Shown here in pieces: positions 51,178 to 59,090 of a stretch of DNA of 64,000 nucleotides (its first letter is position 1; each line of letters opens with the position of its first letter). Both the position numbers and the translations under genes were made by a program. The DNA comes from Thermococcus radiotolerans (GTDB lineage Archaea; Methanobacteriota_B; Thermococci; Thermococcales; Thermococcaceae). A model generated the notes under the pieces. It did no database searches. It worked only from the letters and a program-made list of their open reading frames with translations, and had not been told where the DNA came from. The stretch spans positions 1,426,001-1,490,000 of the forward strand of contig NZ_CP015106.1 in the NCBI RefSeq assembly GCF_002214565.1. The letters are read 5' to 3'.

Positions 51178-51437
51178 ACTTCGAGGGACTCTTCTGGGCG
51201 CTTCAGGTTATGGCAGGGCTGGGACTCCTGATAGCAGCAATAGCCGCTGTGAGGTTCAAGAACCTAGTCTCGGCCGTCATCGCGATGGCGGTGTTCAGCC
51301 TGATACTCTCGCTGGAGTTCTACATACTGCAGGCACCAGACGTCGCGATAGCAGAGGCGGGAGTTGGAGCGTGCCTCACAACCGCGATGTACCTGCTGGC
51401 TATCAAGAAAACCACAGACGAGGAGGTGATAGAATGA
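51174..51437 (+). CDS. mbhD2: MBH subunit D (MrpA C-terminal-like), operon 2
   Basis: An 87-aa DUF4040/MbhD-type subunit; the core LEFYILQAPDVAIAEAGVGACLTTA matches the operon-1 protein. It has three membrane helices and ends in an acidic tail (TTDEEVIE). ATGA overlaps occur on both sides. Confidence 0.9.
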   Translation: MNFEGLFWALQVMAGLGLLIAAIAAVRFKNLVSAVIAMAVFSLILSLEFYILQAPDVAIAEAGVGACLTTAMYLLAIKKTTDEEVIE

Positions 51438-51706
51438 GGAAAGCCCTCGGTCTCTTCGCGTTCATAGGCTTCACTCTGTTCCTCCTCGTGGCCGTGGTGA
51501 GCCTCAGGCCCTTCGGCGAACCAGTCCATACAGAGATGGACTCCTACTTCATCGGGCACGCACAGGAGGAGGCATCCTCAAACAACGTCGTCACCAGCAT
51601 AGTCTTCGACTACAGGGGTTTCGATACCCTCGGAGAGGCCACGGTACTGTTCACCGCCGTTGCGGGCGTGCTGATGGCCCTCAGAAGGAGGGAGGTGAAA
51701 GCATGA
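51434..51706 (+). CDS. mbhE2: MBH subunit E, operon 2
   Basis: A 90-aa subunit with the conserved NVVTSIVFDYRGFDTLGEATVLFTA and one helix on each side of an external loop. The loop is shorter than in the operon-1 copy. The start at 51434 is preceded by GGAGGTGAT, and the stop overlaps mbhF2. Confidence 0.9.
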   Translation: MRKALGLFAFIGFTLFLLVAVVSLRPFGEPVHTEMDSYFIGHAQEEASSNNVVTSIVFDYRGFDTLGEATVLFTAVAGVLMALRRREVKA

Positions 51707-52170
51707 CGACCCTCATCATCAAAACAACCACCCGGTACCTGACGGCGCTCATACTGACGTTCGGAGCCTACATCATCCTCCACGGTCATCTCACGCCGGG
51801 AGGTGGCTTCCAGGGAGGAGCCGTCTTCGCCAGCGGTCTGGCACTCCTCATAGTCGCGTGCGAGGACGAGGTGATAAGGGAGCGGTTCAAGAAGGTGCCC
51901 CTGAGCGCCTTTGAGAGCATCGGCGCCCTCGGCTTCCTGGGAGTGGCAACCCTCGGCTTCATGGGGTACACGTTCTTCAGGAACGTTATAGCCAACAGCG
52001 GGTTCCCTCTCTTCGGAGACCCGACCCCGATAGGGATAAACCCAGGCTACCTGAACACGGGCGGAACGCTGCCGTACATGAACATATTCGTCGGAACGAA
52101 GGTTTTGGCCGGATTGACCAGCATAATCCTGGTATTCTACCTCCTCCTGGGGGTGAGGAAGGATGAATAA
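51703..52170 (+). CDS. mbhF2: MBH subunit F (MrpB-like), operon 2
   Basis: A 155-aa MrpB-type membrane subunit: LHGHLTPGGGFQGGAVFASG is the family signature. It has four helices with an external loop (GFPLFGDPTPIGINPGYL) different from the operon-1 copy. It overlaps mbhG2 by 8 bp. Confidence 0.91.
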   Translation: MTTLIIKTTTRYLTALILTFGAYIILHGHLTPGGGFQGGAVFASGLALLIVACEDEVIRERFKKVPLSAFESIGALGFLGVATLGFMGYTFFRNVIANSGFPLFGDPTPIGINPGYLNTGGTLPYMNIFVGTKVLAGLTSIILVFYLLLGVRKDE

Positions 52171-52528
52171 CGTGATTCTAGTCAACCTCCCGTTCATAGT
52201 CGTGGCGCTCCTGCTGGCGGTGGGGTTCTACACGATAGGCTTCAAGCGGAACCTCATCAAGGTCGTCATAGGCATTGAAATCCTTGAGGGGGCCGTCAAC
52301 CTGTTCCTAATCGCTCTAGGCTACGTCAAAGGCGCCTACGCCCCAATATACACCATGGCACCGAATGAGGCCGTCAACAACATGGTTCTGCCGACGCCCC
52401 AGGCGCTCACGCTGACGAGCATCGTCATAGGCGTCGCGGTCTCGGCCCTGATGCTGGCCTTCGCCGTCAACATCTACGAGCACTACGGAACCCTTGACGT
52501 TACAAAGGTCAGGAGGCTGAAAGGATGA
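52163..52528 (+). CDS. mbhG2: MBH subunit G (MrpC/NuoK-like), operon 2
   Basis: A 121-aa three-helix MrpC-type subunit. FKRNLIKVVIGIEILEGAVNLFLIALG contains a membrane glutamate at the place usual for NuoK-type subunits, where the operon-1 copy has aspartate. TPQALTLTSIVIGVAVSALMLAFAV follows. It overlaps both neighbours. Confidence 0.92.
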   Translation: MNNVILVNLPFIVVALLLAVGFYTIGFKRNLIKVVIGIEILEGAVNLFLIALGYVKGAYAPIYTMAPNEAVNNMVLPTPQALTLTSIVIGVAVSALMLAFAVNIYEHYGTLDVTKVRRLKG

Positions 52529-54078
52529 TCGAGCATTTGCCAGCACTCATGATAGCCGTGCCCCTCTTCGGGGCGTTTATAGCGCCTCTGCTGAAGAAGA
52601 AGGGCAGTGCCCCAGCCGTCTGGGCGATGATAATCACCGGCGTGACGCTGGGAATGGCGCTCCTCCTCGTCAGGGAGGTGCTCGCCCAGGGGATGATGGT
52701 GTACGTCTTCGGAGCGGACAAGCCAACCCTCGTTCTGCCCTCAGGGTACAGGGTTCCGATAAGGATAATATTCGAGGTCGACGCGATAGGAGCCTTCATG
52801 GCGCTCTCCGCAACGCTCATGAGCTTCATCGGGGCGCTCTATTCGTACAGCCACGTGAGGAACGAGACGGGCCTTGAGAAGTACTACGCGCTGCTCCTCC
52901 TCCTAGAGGTCGGAATCCTCGGCATGGTCCTGACGGGAGACCTGTTCAACCTCTTCGTGTTCTTGGAGATAGCCGGAATAGCCGGTTCAGCGCTGGTCGG
53001 CTTCAGAAACTACCGCGGTGAGGCAAGCGAGGCCGGAATCAAGTACCTCATAGTCAGCGCGGTCGCTTCGCTGATGGTGCTGTTCTCAATCGGCCTGCTC
53101 TACGGCGAGTACGGGAACCTCAACATAGCCTACCTGAGCACCCAGATAGGGTTCAACACCGTTGACATAATCGCCCTGGGAATACTCTTCACGTCCTTCG
53201 CGATGAAGTGCGGTTCCGTGCCGACCCACCACTGGGTTCCAGACGCATACACGGAGGTCCCGTCCGGCATCAACCCCACGCTCCTGGTGGCGACCTACGC
53301 GAGCCTCTACGCCCTCTTCAGGGTGAGTTTCAGCCTCTTCGGAAAGGTCAGCTCGGGGATGAGCAGCGTCGGCTGGATAATGTGCGTCCTCGGAGTGCTC
53401 ACCATGTTCATCGGCGTTACGATGGCCCTCGTCCAGAAGGACGTCAAGAGGCTCATGAGCTACCACGCGATTTCGCAGACCGGCTACATGCTCCTCGGCG
53501 TTGGCGTTGGCTTAGCCGTCCTCAACGACCCGGCAAAGCTGGCAGCCTTCGGAAGGGACGCGATGGCCGGAGGCATCTTCCACATCATCAACCACATCAT
53601 CTACAAGAGCCTCCTCCTCATGACCGCGGGAGCGCTGTTCTACGTCACCGGAACGAGGAACCTCAACGAGATGGGCGGCTTGGCGAGGAAGATGCCCTAC
53701 ACCACGATAGCCTTCATAGTAGGTGCCGCGGCAATATCCGGAATACCGCCCTTCAACGGCTTCGCGAGCAAATTCCTCATCTACGAGACGTCCTACCAGC
53801 TGAGCCCGATATTCGCGATATTCGCAATGGTCACGAGCGTACTGACGCTGGCTTCGTTCGTCAAGGTCTTTGCCTCGGCCTTCCTCGGACCGCCGGTCAA
53901 GAAGTACGAGGCGGTAAAGGAGGTTCCAAGGAGCATGGTAGTGGCAATGCTCATCCTGGCGGCGCTGTGTTTACTCTTCGGTCTGTTCCCGAACGTCGTG
54001 CTGGACAAGCTGGTCTACCCGGCGGTTGACGCACTGCTGAAGCTGGGCAGCTACCAGACGTGGGGTGGTATACCATGA
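52525..54078 (+). CDS. mbhH2: MBH subunit H (MrpD/NuoN-like antiporter), operon 2
   Basis: A 517-aa ion-translocating membrane subunit with about 14 helices. It keeps GDLFNLFVFLEIAGIAGSALVGF, FAMKCGSVPTHHWVPDAYTEVPSGI (the TM7 lysine) and QKDVKRLMSYHAISQTGYMLLG. It is the only large antiporter subunit in this operon, which supports an MBH rather than an Mbs/Mbx identity. Confidence 0.95.
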   Translation: MIEHLPALMIAVPLFGAFIAPLLKKKGSAPAVWAMIITGVTLGMALLLVREVLAQGMMVYVFGADKPTLVLPSGYRVPIRIIFEVDAIGAFMALSATLMSFIGALYSYSHVRNETGLEKYYALLLLLEVGILGMVLTGDLFNLFVFLEIAGIAGSALVGFRNYRGEASEAGIKYLIVSAVASLMVLFSIGLLYGEYGNLNIAYLSTQIGFNTVDIIALGILFTSFAMKCGSVPTHHWVPDAYTEVPSGINPTLLVATYASLYALFRVSFSLFGKVSSGMSSVGWIMCVLGVLTMFIGVTMALVQKDVKRLMSYHAISQTGYMLLGVGVGLAVLNDPAKLAAFGRDAMAGGIFHIINHIIYKSLLLMTAGALFYVTGTRNLNEMGGLARKMPYTTIAFIVGAAAISGIPPFNGFASKFLIYETSYQLSPIFAIFAMVTSVLTLASFVKVFASAFLGPPVKKYEAVKEVPRSMVVAMLILAALCLLFGLFPNVVLDKLVYPAVDALLKLGSYQTWGGIP

Positions 54079-54428
54079 CGTGGATTGAGAGCCTTACGCT
54101 GAACTCCCCGTCGGGATTCTGGAACCCGATAGTCTGGCTGGCCCTCCTCATCGTCTTCGCGGTCATCGGCTACGTAATCTACTCCCGCGGAAACAGGAGC
54201 TACAAGCCGAACACCGACCAGGTGAAGCCCTTCCTGAGCGGCAACGAGGTTGAGGACGTGGAGGAAATCCGCGTAAGGGCCGGCGACATATACTGGGGTT
54301 TCATCGAGGCGCTGAAGGGCTACTACAACGTGCTCATGAGAATGCACAGCGGAGACCTCAGGGACTACATCCTGTGGTACCTCGGACTCGGTGCCATAAT
54401 CCTGTTCATCCTCGTGGGGGGTGTGTGA
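54075..54428 (+). CDS. mbhI2: MBH subunit I, operon 2
   Basis: A 117-aa protein with an N-terminal helix (PIVWLALLIVFAVIGYVIY), a soluble middle and a C-terminal helix (YLGLGAIILFILVGGV), the same plan as the operon-1 MbhI that bridges the antiporter and hydrogenase parts. Sequence similarity to that copy is low outside the plan. The ATG at 54075 overlaps the mbhH2 stop. Confidence 0.85.
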   Translation: MTWIESLTLNSPSGFWNPIVWLALLIVFAVIGYVIYSRGNRSYKPNTDQVKPFLSGNEVEDVEEIRVRAGDIYWGFIEALKGYYNVLMRMHSGDLRDYILWYLGLGAIILFILVGGV

Positions 54429-54875
54429 ATGGGGAAGCTGACCAACTTTAAACGCTCCCTCTGGGTTTTCCATGCCTCTGGAGGGAGCTGTAACGCCTGC
54501 GATATCGAGATCATAGCCGCGTTAACACCGCGCTACGACGTGGAGCGCTTTGGAATCAAGCTCGTCGGAAGCCCAAGGCACGCGGATGTCCTCCTCGTGA
54601 CCGGGGCCATTCCAAGGGACTTCGCCGACAAGCTGAGGCGCATATACGAGCAGATGGCCGACCCGAAGGCGGTAGTGGTGGTTGGAAACTGCGGAACCAG
54701 CGGGGGAGTGTTCTACGACTCCTACAACATAGCCGGCCCGATAGACGAGATAATCCCGGTGGACGTCTACGTTCCCGGCTGCCCCCCGAGGCCCGAGGCG
54801 ATAATAGACGGCGTTGTAAAGGCCTGGCTCAAGCTGGAGAAGCTGGAAAAGGAGCTGGAGGGGAAGAAAGAATGA
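54429..54875 (+). CDS. mbhJ2: MBH small subunit J (NuoB-like), operon 2
   Basis: A 148-aa proximal-cluster subunit: GGSCNACDIEI, GNCGTSGG and PGCPPRPE supply the four cysteines. It lacks the N-terminal extension of the operon-1 copy. It starts directly after the mbhI2 stop and overlaps mbhK2. Confidence 0.94.
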   Translation: MGKLTNFKRSLWVFHASGGSCNACDIEIIAALTPRYDVERFGIKLVGSPRHADVLLVTGAIPRDFADKLRRIYEQMADPKAVVVVGNCGTSGGVFYDSYNIAGPIDEIIPVDVYVPGCPPRPEAIIDGVVKAWLKLEKLEKELEGKKE

Positions 54876-55426
54876 TGGAACCAATGAGCGCGGAAGAGGT
54901 CCTCAAGAGGCTCCAGGAGACGCTCGGGGAGGCCCTGCTATCCCACGAGATCAGGGAGTACACGATGGGCGTCAGGAGGAAGAGGACGTACCAAGAGCTC
55001 TGGATAGAGATAGACCCGAAGGCCTTCAGGAGAGCCGTCGAAGTCATGTTCGAGCTTGACTACCCGCACCTGCACTTCATAACCGGAGAGGATGACGGAG
55101 GCGACTCCCTGAGGATGGTCTACTCCTTCGGCCTGTTCTGGGCCATTCCCTGGGGGGAGCTCAGCGTCACCATGCGCTTCAACCTTCCGAAGGATAACCT
55201 AGTCCTGCCGACGATAACCGACCTGATGCCCGGGGCGGAGACCAACGAGCGCGAGATCAGGGAGATGCTCGGCGTTGAATTCGAGGGCCTGAAGAACAAG
55301 AGGCACCTCTTCCTGCCCGACGACTGGCCGGAGGGCAAGTATCCCTGGAGGAAGGACGAGTACGGCGTGGAGGACATGGTGAAACACACCCACAAGAGCG
55401 TGAACGAGATAAGGAGGGGTGAGTGA
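54872..55426 (+). CDS. mbhK2: MBH subunit K (NuoC-like), operon 2
   Basis: A 184-aa NuoC-like subunit ending with the family block NEREIREMLGVEFEGLKNKRHLFLPDDWPEGKYPWRKDE. Two adjacent ATGs (54872, 54875) are possible starts. It is similar to the operon-1 MbhK but more diverged in its first 90 residues. Confidence 0.92.
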   Translation: MMEPMSAEEVLKRLQETLGEALLSHEIREYTMGVRRKRTYQELWIEIDPKAFRRAVEVMFELDYPHLHFITGEDDGGDSLRMVYSFGLFWAIPWGELSVTMRFNLPKDNLVLPTITDLMPGAETNEREIREMLGVEFEGLKNKRHLFLPDDWPEGKYPWRKDEYGVEDMVKHTHKSVNEIRRGE

Positions 55427-56664
55427 TGGCGAAAACCCAGTACTACGTCCCGGTCGGCCCAATCCACCCGGCGCTGAAGGAGCCGATAAGGGTCGAGGCC
55501 AAGGTCGAGGGCGAGAGGATAGTCGATGTGGACGTCAAGAGGGGCTTTGCCCACAGGGGAATAGAGTACATGGGCATGAAGAGGAACGCCATACAAACCC
55601 TCTACCTCTCGGAGAGGATATGCGGAATCTGTTCGATATCACACCCCTATGCCTTCGTCATAGGAAGCGAGAAGGCCCTGGGAATAGAGGCCCCGCCGAG
55701 GGCCCAGTACATAAGGACGATAATAGCAGAGCTGGAGAGGATTCACAGCCACATACTATGGCTCGGTGTCGTGGCGCACGAGATGGGCTTCGACTCCCTC
55801 CTGTTCTGGACGTGGAAGGGCAGGGAAAAGGTCCTCGACATCCTCGAGCTCCTGACGGGGAACAGGATAAACTACTCCGTCTTCATGATAGGCGGCGTCA
55901 GGAGGGACATAACGGAGAGCCAGGCAAAGGCCGTAAGGGACATGATAAACTACTACAGGATATTCACGGAGGAAATGAAGGACGTCTTCCTGGCGGACCC
56001 CGTCTACAAGGCCAGGACGCGGGGAGTGGCACAGCTCTCAAGGGACATGGCGAAAAAGCTCAACGTATGCGGGCCCGTTGCCAGGGCGGCCGGACTGAGG
56101 ATGGACGTCAGGCAGGACACCCCGTACGACGCCTACGCCGACATCGGGGTCAGGGCGGTGGTTCCCCAGGACATAGTCGGCGAGGCCAGGGGCGATGCCT
56201 ACGACATCACCCTCGTCAGGATATACGAGATAGAGCAGAGCCTCGACATAATCGAGTTCTGCCTGGATAACATGCCAGAGGGCAAGTTGATGGCCATTCC
56301 GAACTACGTGGCGCTTCTGGCAAAGATAAGGAGGAGTGAGGGAGAAGCGATAGGAATGCACGAGGCACCGCGCGGTGAGGTCGTCCACTACTTCAAGTAC
56401 GGGAACAAGCGTGACGGCCCGCTCGTCTGGAAGGTGGTAGCCCCGAGTTACAACAACATCAACACGTGGGGACCGCTCCTCCTCGGTGCCGAAGTGGCGG
56501 ACATACCGATAGTCGTCGCGTACATAGACCCGTGCATGTGCTGCAACGACAGGCTCGCGGTGGTAAGGGACGAGAACGGCAGGCTAATCGACCCAGCGAC
56601 GCTGCACCTGAAGGCGGTTGAAAAAACAAGAAAGCTTAGGGAAGAGCTGGGGGTGAGAGAATGA
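55426..56664 (+). CDS. mbhL2: MBH catalytic [NiFe] large subunit L, operon 2
   Basis: A 412-aa group 4 [NiFe] hydrogenase large subunit. All four metal-binding cysteines are present: C66 and C69 (ERICGICSISH) and C370 and C373 (DPCMCC), with an additional cysteine inside the second motif. PRAQYIRTIIAELERIHSH and PRGEVVHYFKYG are also conserved. Because the full ligand set is kept, this should be a real hydrogenase and not the sulfane reductase relative. The ATG at 55426 follows GGAGGGGTGA. Its stop is overlapped by a short odd frame, and mbhM2 is displaced by about 235 bp. Confidence 0.94.
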   Translation: MAKTQYYVPVGPIHPALKEPIRVEAKVEGERIVDVDVKRGFAHRGIEYMGMKRNAIQTLYLSERICGICSISHPYAFVIGSEKALGIEAPPRAQYIRTIIAELERIHSHILWLGVVAHEMGFDSLLFWTWKGREKVLDILELLTGNRINYSVFMIGGVRRDITESQAKAVRDMINYYRIFTEEMKDVFLADPVYKARTRGVAQLSRDMAKKLNVCGPVARAAGLRMDVRQDTPYDAYADIGVRAVVPQDIVGEARGDAYDITLVRIYEIEQSLDIIEFCLDNMPEGKLMAIPNYVALLAKIRRSEGEAIGMHEAPRGEVVHYFKYGNKRDGPLVWKVVAPSYNNINTWGPLLLGAEVADIPIVVAYIDPCMCCNDRLAVVRDENGRLIDPATLHLKAVEKTRKLREELGVRE

Positions 56665-56903
56665 ACGGCAGCATCGTCCATGAGGGGTGCATGGGGACAG
56701 CGACCACCCCAAAGGCTCGCATCTATCTCGCGTCCGGAGGACGCACTTTAAGGGCGAGCAAATGGACAACGGGCAGTATTGAGGCACCCACCAGCGGAAA
56801 AGCCAGTTTTGGAGTTAGTAACGTTCCGCCATCCGTCAAGGACGTTCGAACGACAGTGAGAACGGCGCTTGCGCAAGCAAGGGCTGAGGGGGTGAGGGCA
56901 TGA
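56661..56903 (+). CDS. Insert of about 235 bp between mbhL2 and mbhM2, with an 80-codon open frame
   Basis: An open frame of 80 codons starts with ATGA on the mbhL2 stop and ends with ATGA on the mbhM2 start, but its composition (Ser, Thr, Ala, Arg rich, no similarity that I know) does not look like a hydrogenase subunit. Operon 1 has nothing here: L and M overlap directly. The DNA carries a hairpin GCGTCC-gga-GGACGC (56730-56744) and, 139 bp later, GCTTGCGCAAGC, which shares TTGCGCAAGCAA with the right end of repeat element B. It may be a domesticated repeat insertion that was kept open to preserve coupling, rather than a true gene. Confidence 0.35.
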   Translation: MNGSIVHEGCMGTATTPKARIYLASGGRTLRASKWTTGSIEAPTSGKASFGVSNVPPSVKDVRTTVRTALAQARAEGVRA

Positions 56904-57865
56904 CCCCCGAAACGTTGCTGTACGCCCTCACGTTTCCCATACTGGGAGTTTTCCTCGGACTGGTCTACAAGGGTGTAGACAGGCGCGTCTCGGCCAGGCT
57001 GACCTCCAGGATAGGGCCGCCCATAAGGCAGCCGTTCTGGGACGTCGGCAAGCTGCTCCTGAAGGAGACCGTCGTTCCCAAGAACGCGGTGGCATGGATA
57101 TTCAACGCGATGCCCATAGTCTCATTCGCGGCCTCAATGACCCTGCTCCTGTACATACCCTTCGGAGTGCTCAAAGCTCCGCTCGAGGGCTACGGAGACC
57201 TCGTCGTCATCCTGTACCTGCTGACCCTCCAGTCGCTGGCAATGGCCATAGGCGGCTTTGCATCGGGAAGCCCGTTCTCCTCGGTGGGTGCGCAGAGGGA
57301 AATGGTGCTCATGATGAGCTACGAGATGCCGCTGGCGACGGTCATAGTCGGCTTCGCCGTGCTCTACAAGAGCTTCTCACTGACGACCATAGCGAGCACA
57401 CCGGTGTGGGGCGTCGCGGGTCCGCTCGCGGCCATGGGCGTGCTGCTGCTCTTCGTTGCCCTGCTCGTCGTCACGCCGGCCGAGCTGGCGAAACTGCCCT
57501 TCGATATAGCCGAGGCCGAGACGGAGATATGTGAGGGTATGCTCGCGGAGTACAGCGGGAGGAACCTCGCACTGTTCTACCTCTCGGACGCGGTCAGGGG
57601 CTTCGCCATGGCGGCGCTGGAGGTGGTGCTGTTCTTCCCGTTCACGCTGACGAGCATCCTCAACCTGAACCTAACGGGAACGCCCTACTACGTCGTCGAA
57701 GCCCTGTGGTTCCTCTTCAAGGTCATGGTAATCTACCTGCTGGCGATAACGCTGGTCAGGACATCGTTCGCAAGGTTCAGGATAGAGCAGGCGTCGAGAA
57801 TATTCTGGGTCTACGTCAACATAATCGCCCTCGTCGGGCTCGCGCTGGTATGGCTGGGGGTGTGA
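56900..57865 (+). CDS. mbhM2: MBH membrane anchor subunit M (NuoH-like), operon 2
   Basis: A 321-aa NuoH-type subunit: SRIGPPIRQPFWDVGKLLLKE and DIAEAETEICEGMLAEYSGRNLALFYL are the family landmarks. It has about eight helices. The ATG at 56900 follows GGGGGTGAGGGC and overlaps the end of the inserted frame. It connects the catalytic arm to the membrane. Confidence 0.94.
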   Translation: MTPETLLYALTFPILGVFLGLVYKGVDRRVSARLTSRIGPPIRQPFWDVGKLLLKETVVPKNAVAWIFNAMPIVSFAASMTLLLYIPFGVLKAPLEGYGDLVVILYLLTLQSLAMAIGGFASGSPFSSVGAQREMVLMMSYEMPLATVIVGFAVLYKSFSLTTIASTPVWGVAGPLAAMGVLLLFVALLVVTPAELAKLPFDIAEAETEICEGMLAEYSGRNLALFYLSDAVRGFAMAALEVVLFFPFTLTSILNLNLTGTPYYVVEALWFLFKVMVIYLLAITLVRTSFARFRIEQASRIFWVYVNIIALVGLALVWLGV

Positions 57866-57868
57866 TGC

Positions 57869-58366
57869 ATGGTAAACAAGATGATGTTCGTCCTCCTCAA
57901 GCAGCTCGTCAAGAAGCCGGCCACGAACCCATTCCCGGTCAAGCACGCGCCAGCGAACGTCACGGCTTTAATAGAGAAGGTCCAGAAGGGAGAGGTCCAG
58001 ATAAACCCGCCCGTCCCGGTTCCCGAAGGGTTCAGGGGAAAGCTCGTCTACGACCCGGAGAGGTGCATAGGGTGCAGGCTCTGCATAATGGTCTGTCCCG
58101 CTGATGCTATGGAGTGGATACCCGAGCTCAAGAAGATACGGCACTATGTCTCGCGCTGCATGTTCTGCGCCCTCTGCGTTGACGTCTGTCCGGGCAAGAA
58201 GTTCCCTGGAGAGGAGAAGGCCGTCAAGGCGCTGAGAATGAGCGAGGAGTTCCTGATAGCGGACTACGACAAGTACAGCGACAACCTGATAGAGGAGCCT
58301 CCCGAGGCGAAAGAGATGCTCAAAAAAGAGGCCGAAAGCACGGCCCAGGTCGAGGAAAAAGCTTGA
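57869..58366 (+). CDS. mbhN2: MBH ferredoxin-like subunit N (NuoI-like), operon 2
   Basis: A 165-aa subunit with two [4Fe-4S] motifs, CIGCRLCIMVCP and CMFCALCVDVCP. Compared with the operon-1 copy it has an added N-terminal stretch of about 15 residues and a longer acidic tail. It takes electrons from ferredoxin. It is the last gene of operon 2 and starts 3 bp after mbhM2; it converges on the rubrerythrin-like gene with a 1-bp gap. Confidence 0.93.
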   Translation: MVNKMMFVLLKQLVKKPATNPFPVKHAPANVTALIEKVQKGEVQINPPVPVPEGFRGKLVYDPERCIGCRLCIMVCPADAMEWIPELKKIRHYVSRCMFCALCVDVCPGKKFPGEEKAVKALRMSEEFLIADYDKYSDNLIEEPPEAKEMLKKEAESTAQVEEKA

Positions 58367-58367
58367 A

Positions 58368-58853
58368 TTATCTTCTCTTTTTCAATTCTTCGTACCTCTC
58401 CAGGAGCATCTCGTAGTGTCCCCGCTCAACGTCGGCCAGTTTGGAGTAGAGCTCCCTCAGCCGCTCGTCGTCGACCCTCTCCGCGAGCAGCTTGTAGGAT
58501 TCGTGGGCTATCAGCTCGCTCTCCATGGCAGCCTTCAAAACCTCCTCCAGCTGGTCGGCCCTCTCGAACTCCTCGAGGACCGGAAGAACCTCGAGCGGGG
58601 GGAGGTCGCTCCTCGGGGCGTTCCCGTAGGCCTCCCTGAACCGGGCCTCAAGCTCGGCGGCGTGGTTCAGCGAGTCCTCGGCCAGCTTCTCGAAGGTCCT
58701 CACCAGCTCCTCCCCGAGACCCAGGTCCCGGGCGCGTCTCGCGAGCTCGCGGTAGAATTCCGCCTCCTCCCTCTCACCCTCTACCCAGTACGCAAGGGCG
58801 TCCTTGTAACTCAACTTTGAAAGGGCCTCAACGACCTCGTGAACGTCGTACAT
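58368..58853 (-). CDS. Rubrerythrin/ferritin-like di-iron protein
   Basis: A 161-aa four-helix bundle of the ferritin-like superfamily. The paired helices carry EREEAEFYRELA, DSLNHAAELE, ESELIAHESYKLLAE and DVERGHYEMLLERYEE, giving the ExxH-type iron ligands in order. No rubredoxin domain is present. Proteins of this kind reduce peroxide or bind iron, which would protect the oxygen-sensitive hydrogenases encoded next to it. The start is ATG 58853 or ATG 58859. Confidence 0.85.
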   Translation of the reverse strand: MYDVHEVVEALSKLSYKDALAYWVEGEREEAEFYRELARRARDLGLGEELVRTFEKLAEDSLNHAAELEARFREAYGNAPRSDLPPLEVLPVLEEFERADQLEEVLKAAMESELIAHESYKLLAERVDDERLRELYSKLADVERGHYEMLLERYEELKKRR

Positions 58854-58901
58854 TCCCATCCCCCCGTACGGGTAACACACGGGGCCTAATAAGTTTTAGG
58901 T

Positions 58902-59090
58902 TCATCTAACGAGCCATATCGCTAGGAACATGATGATGTAGGCTATCACGCTGATGACAATGTGGACCCTTATCCATGTCTCCCTGCGCTTCGAGAGGAA
59001 TATCAGTGCCCCGCTGAGCATGGCCAGGCTCATGAGGGCAAAGGCAGCGTAACCCAGCGTATAATGGTCCAGGCTAACCACCGGGAACAC
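58902..59090 (-). CDS. Small two-helix membrane protein
   Basis: A 62-aa protein with two membrane helices joined by a basic loop (SKRRETWIRVH). There are two histidines facing the helices (DHYTLGY, RVHIVIS) that could in principle bind haem, as in cytochrome b561-like fragments, but this is speculative. The start is GTG 59090, or GTG 59081 with a better-spaced GGTGG. It overlaps the end of the SagB-type gene by 17 bp, so the two are one operon. Confidence 0.6.
   Translation of the reverse strand: MFPVVSLDHYTLGYAAFALMSLAMLSGALIFLSKRRETWIRVHIVISVIAYIIMFLAIWLVR

Noticed and set aside
50028-58366. The second hydrogenase cluster as the sulfane reductase Mbs/Mbx
   Set aside because: It has only one large antiporter subunit, includes an MbhI, and the large subunit keeps both cysteine pairs (RICGIC and DPCMCC). 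As I recall, Mbx has two large antiporter subunits and an altered ligand set.
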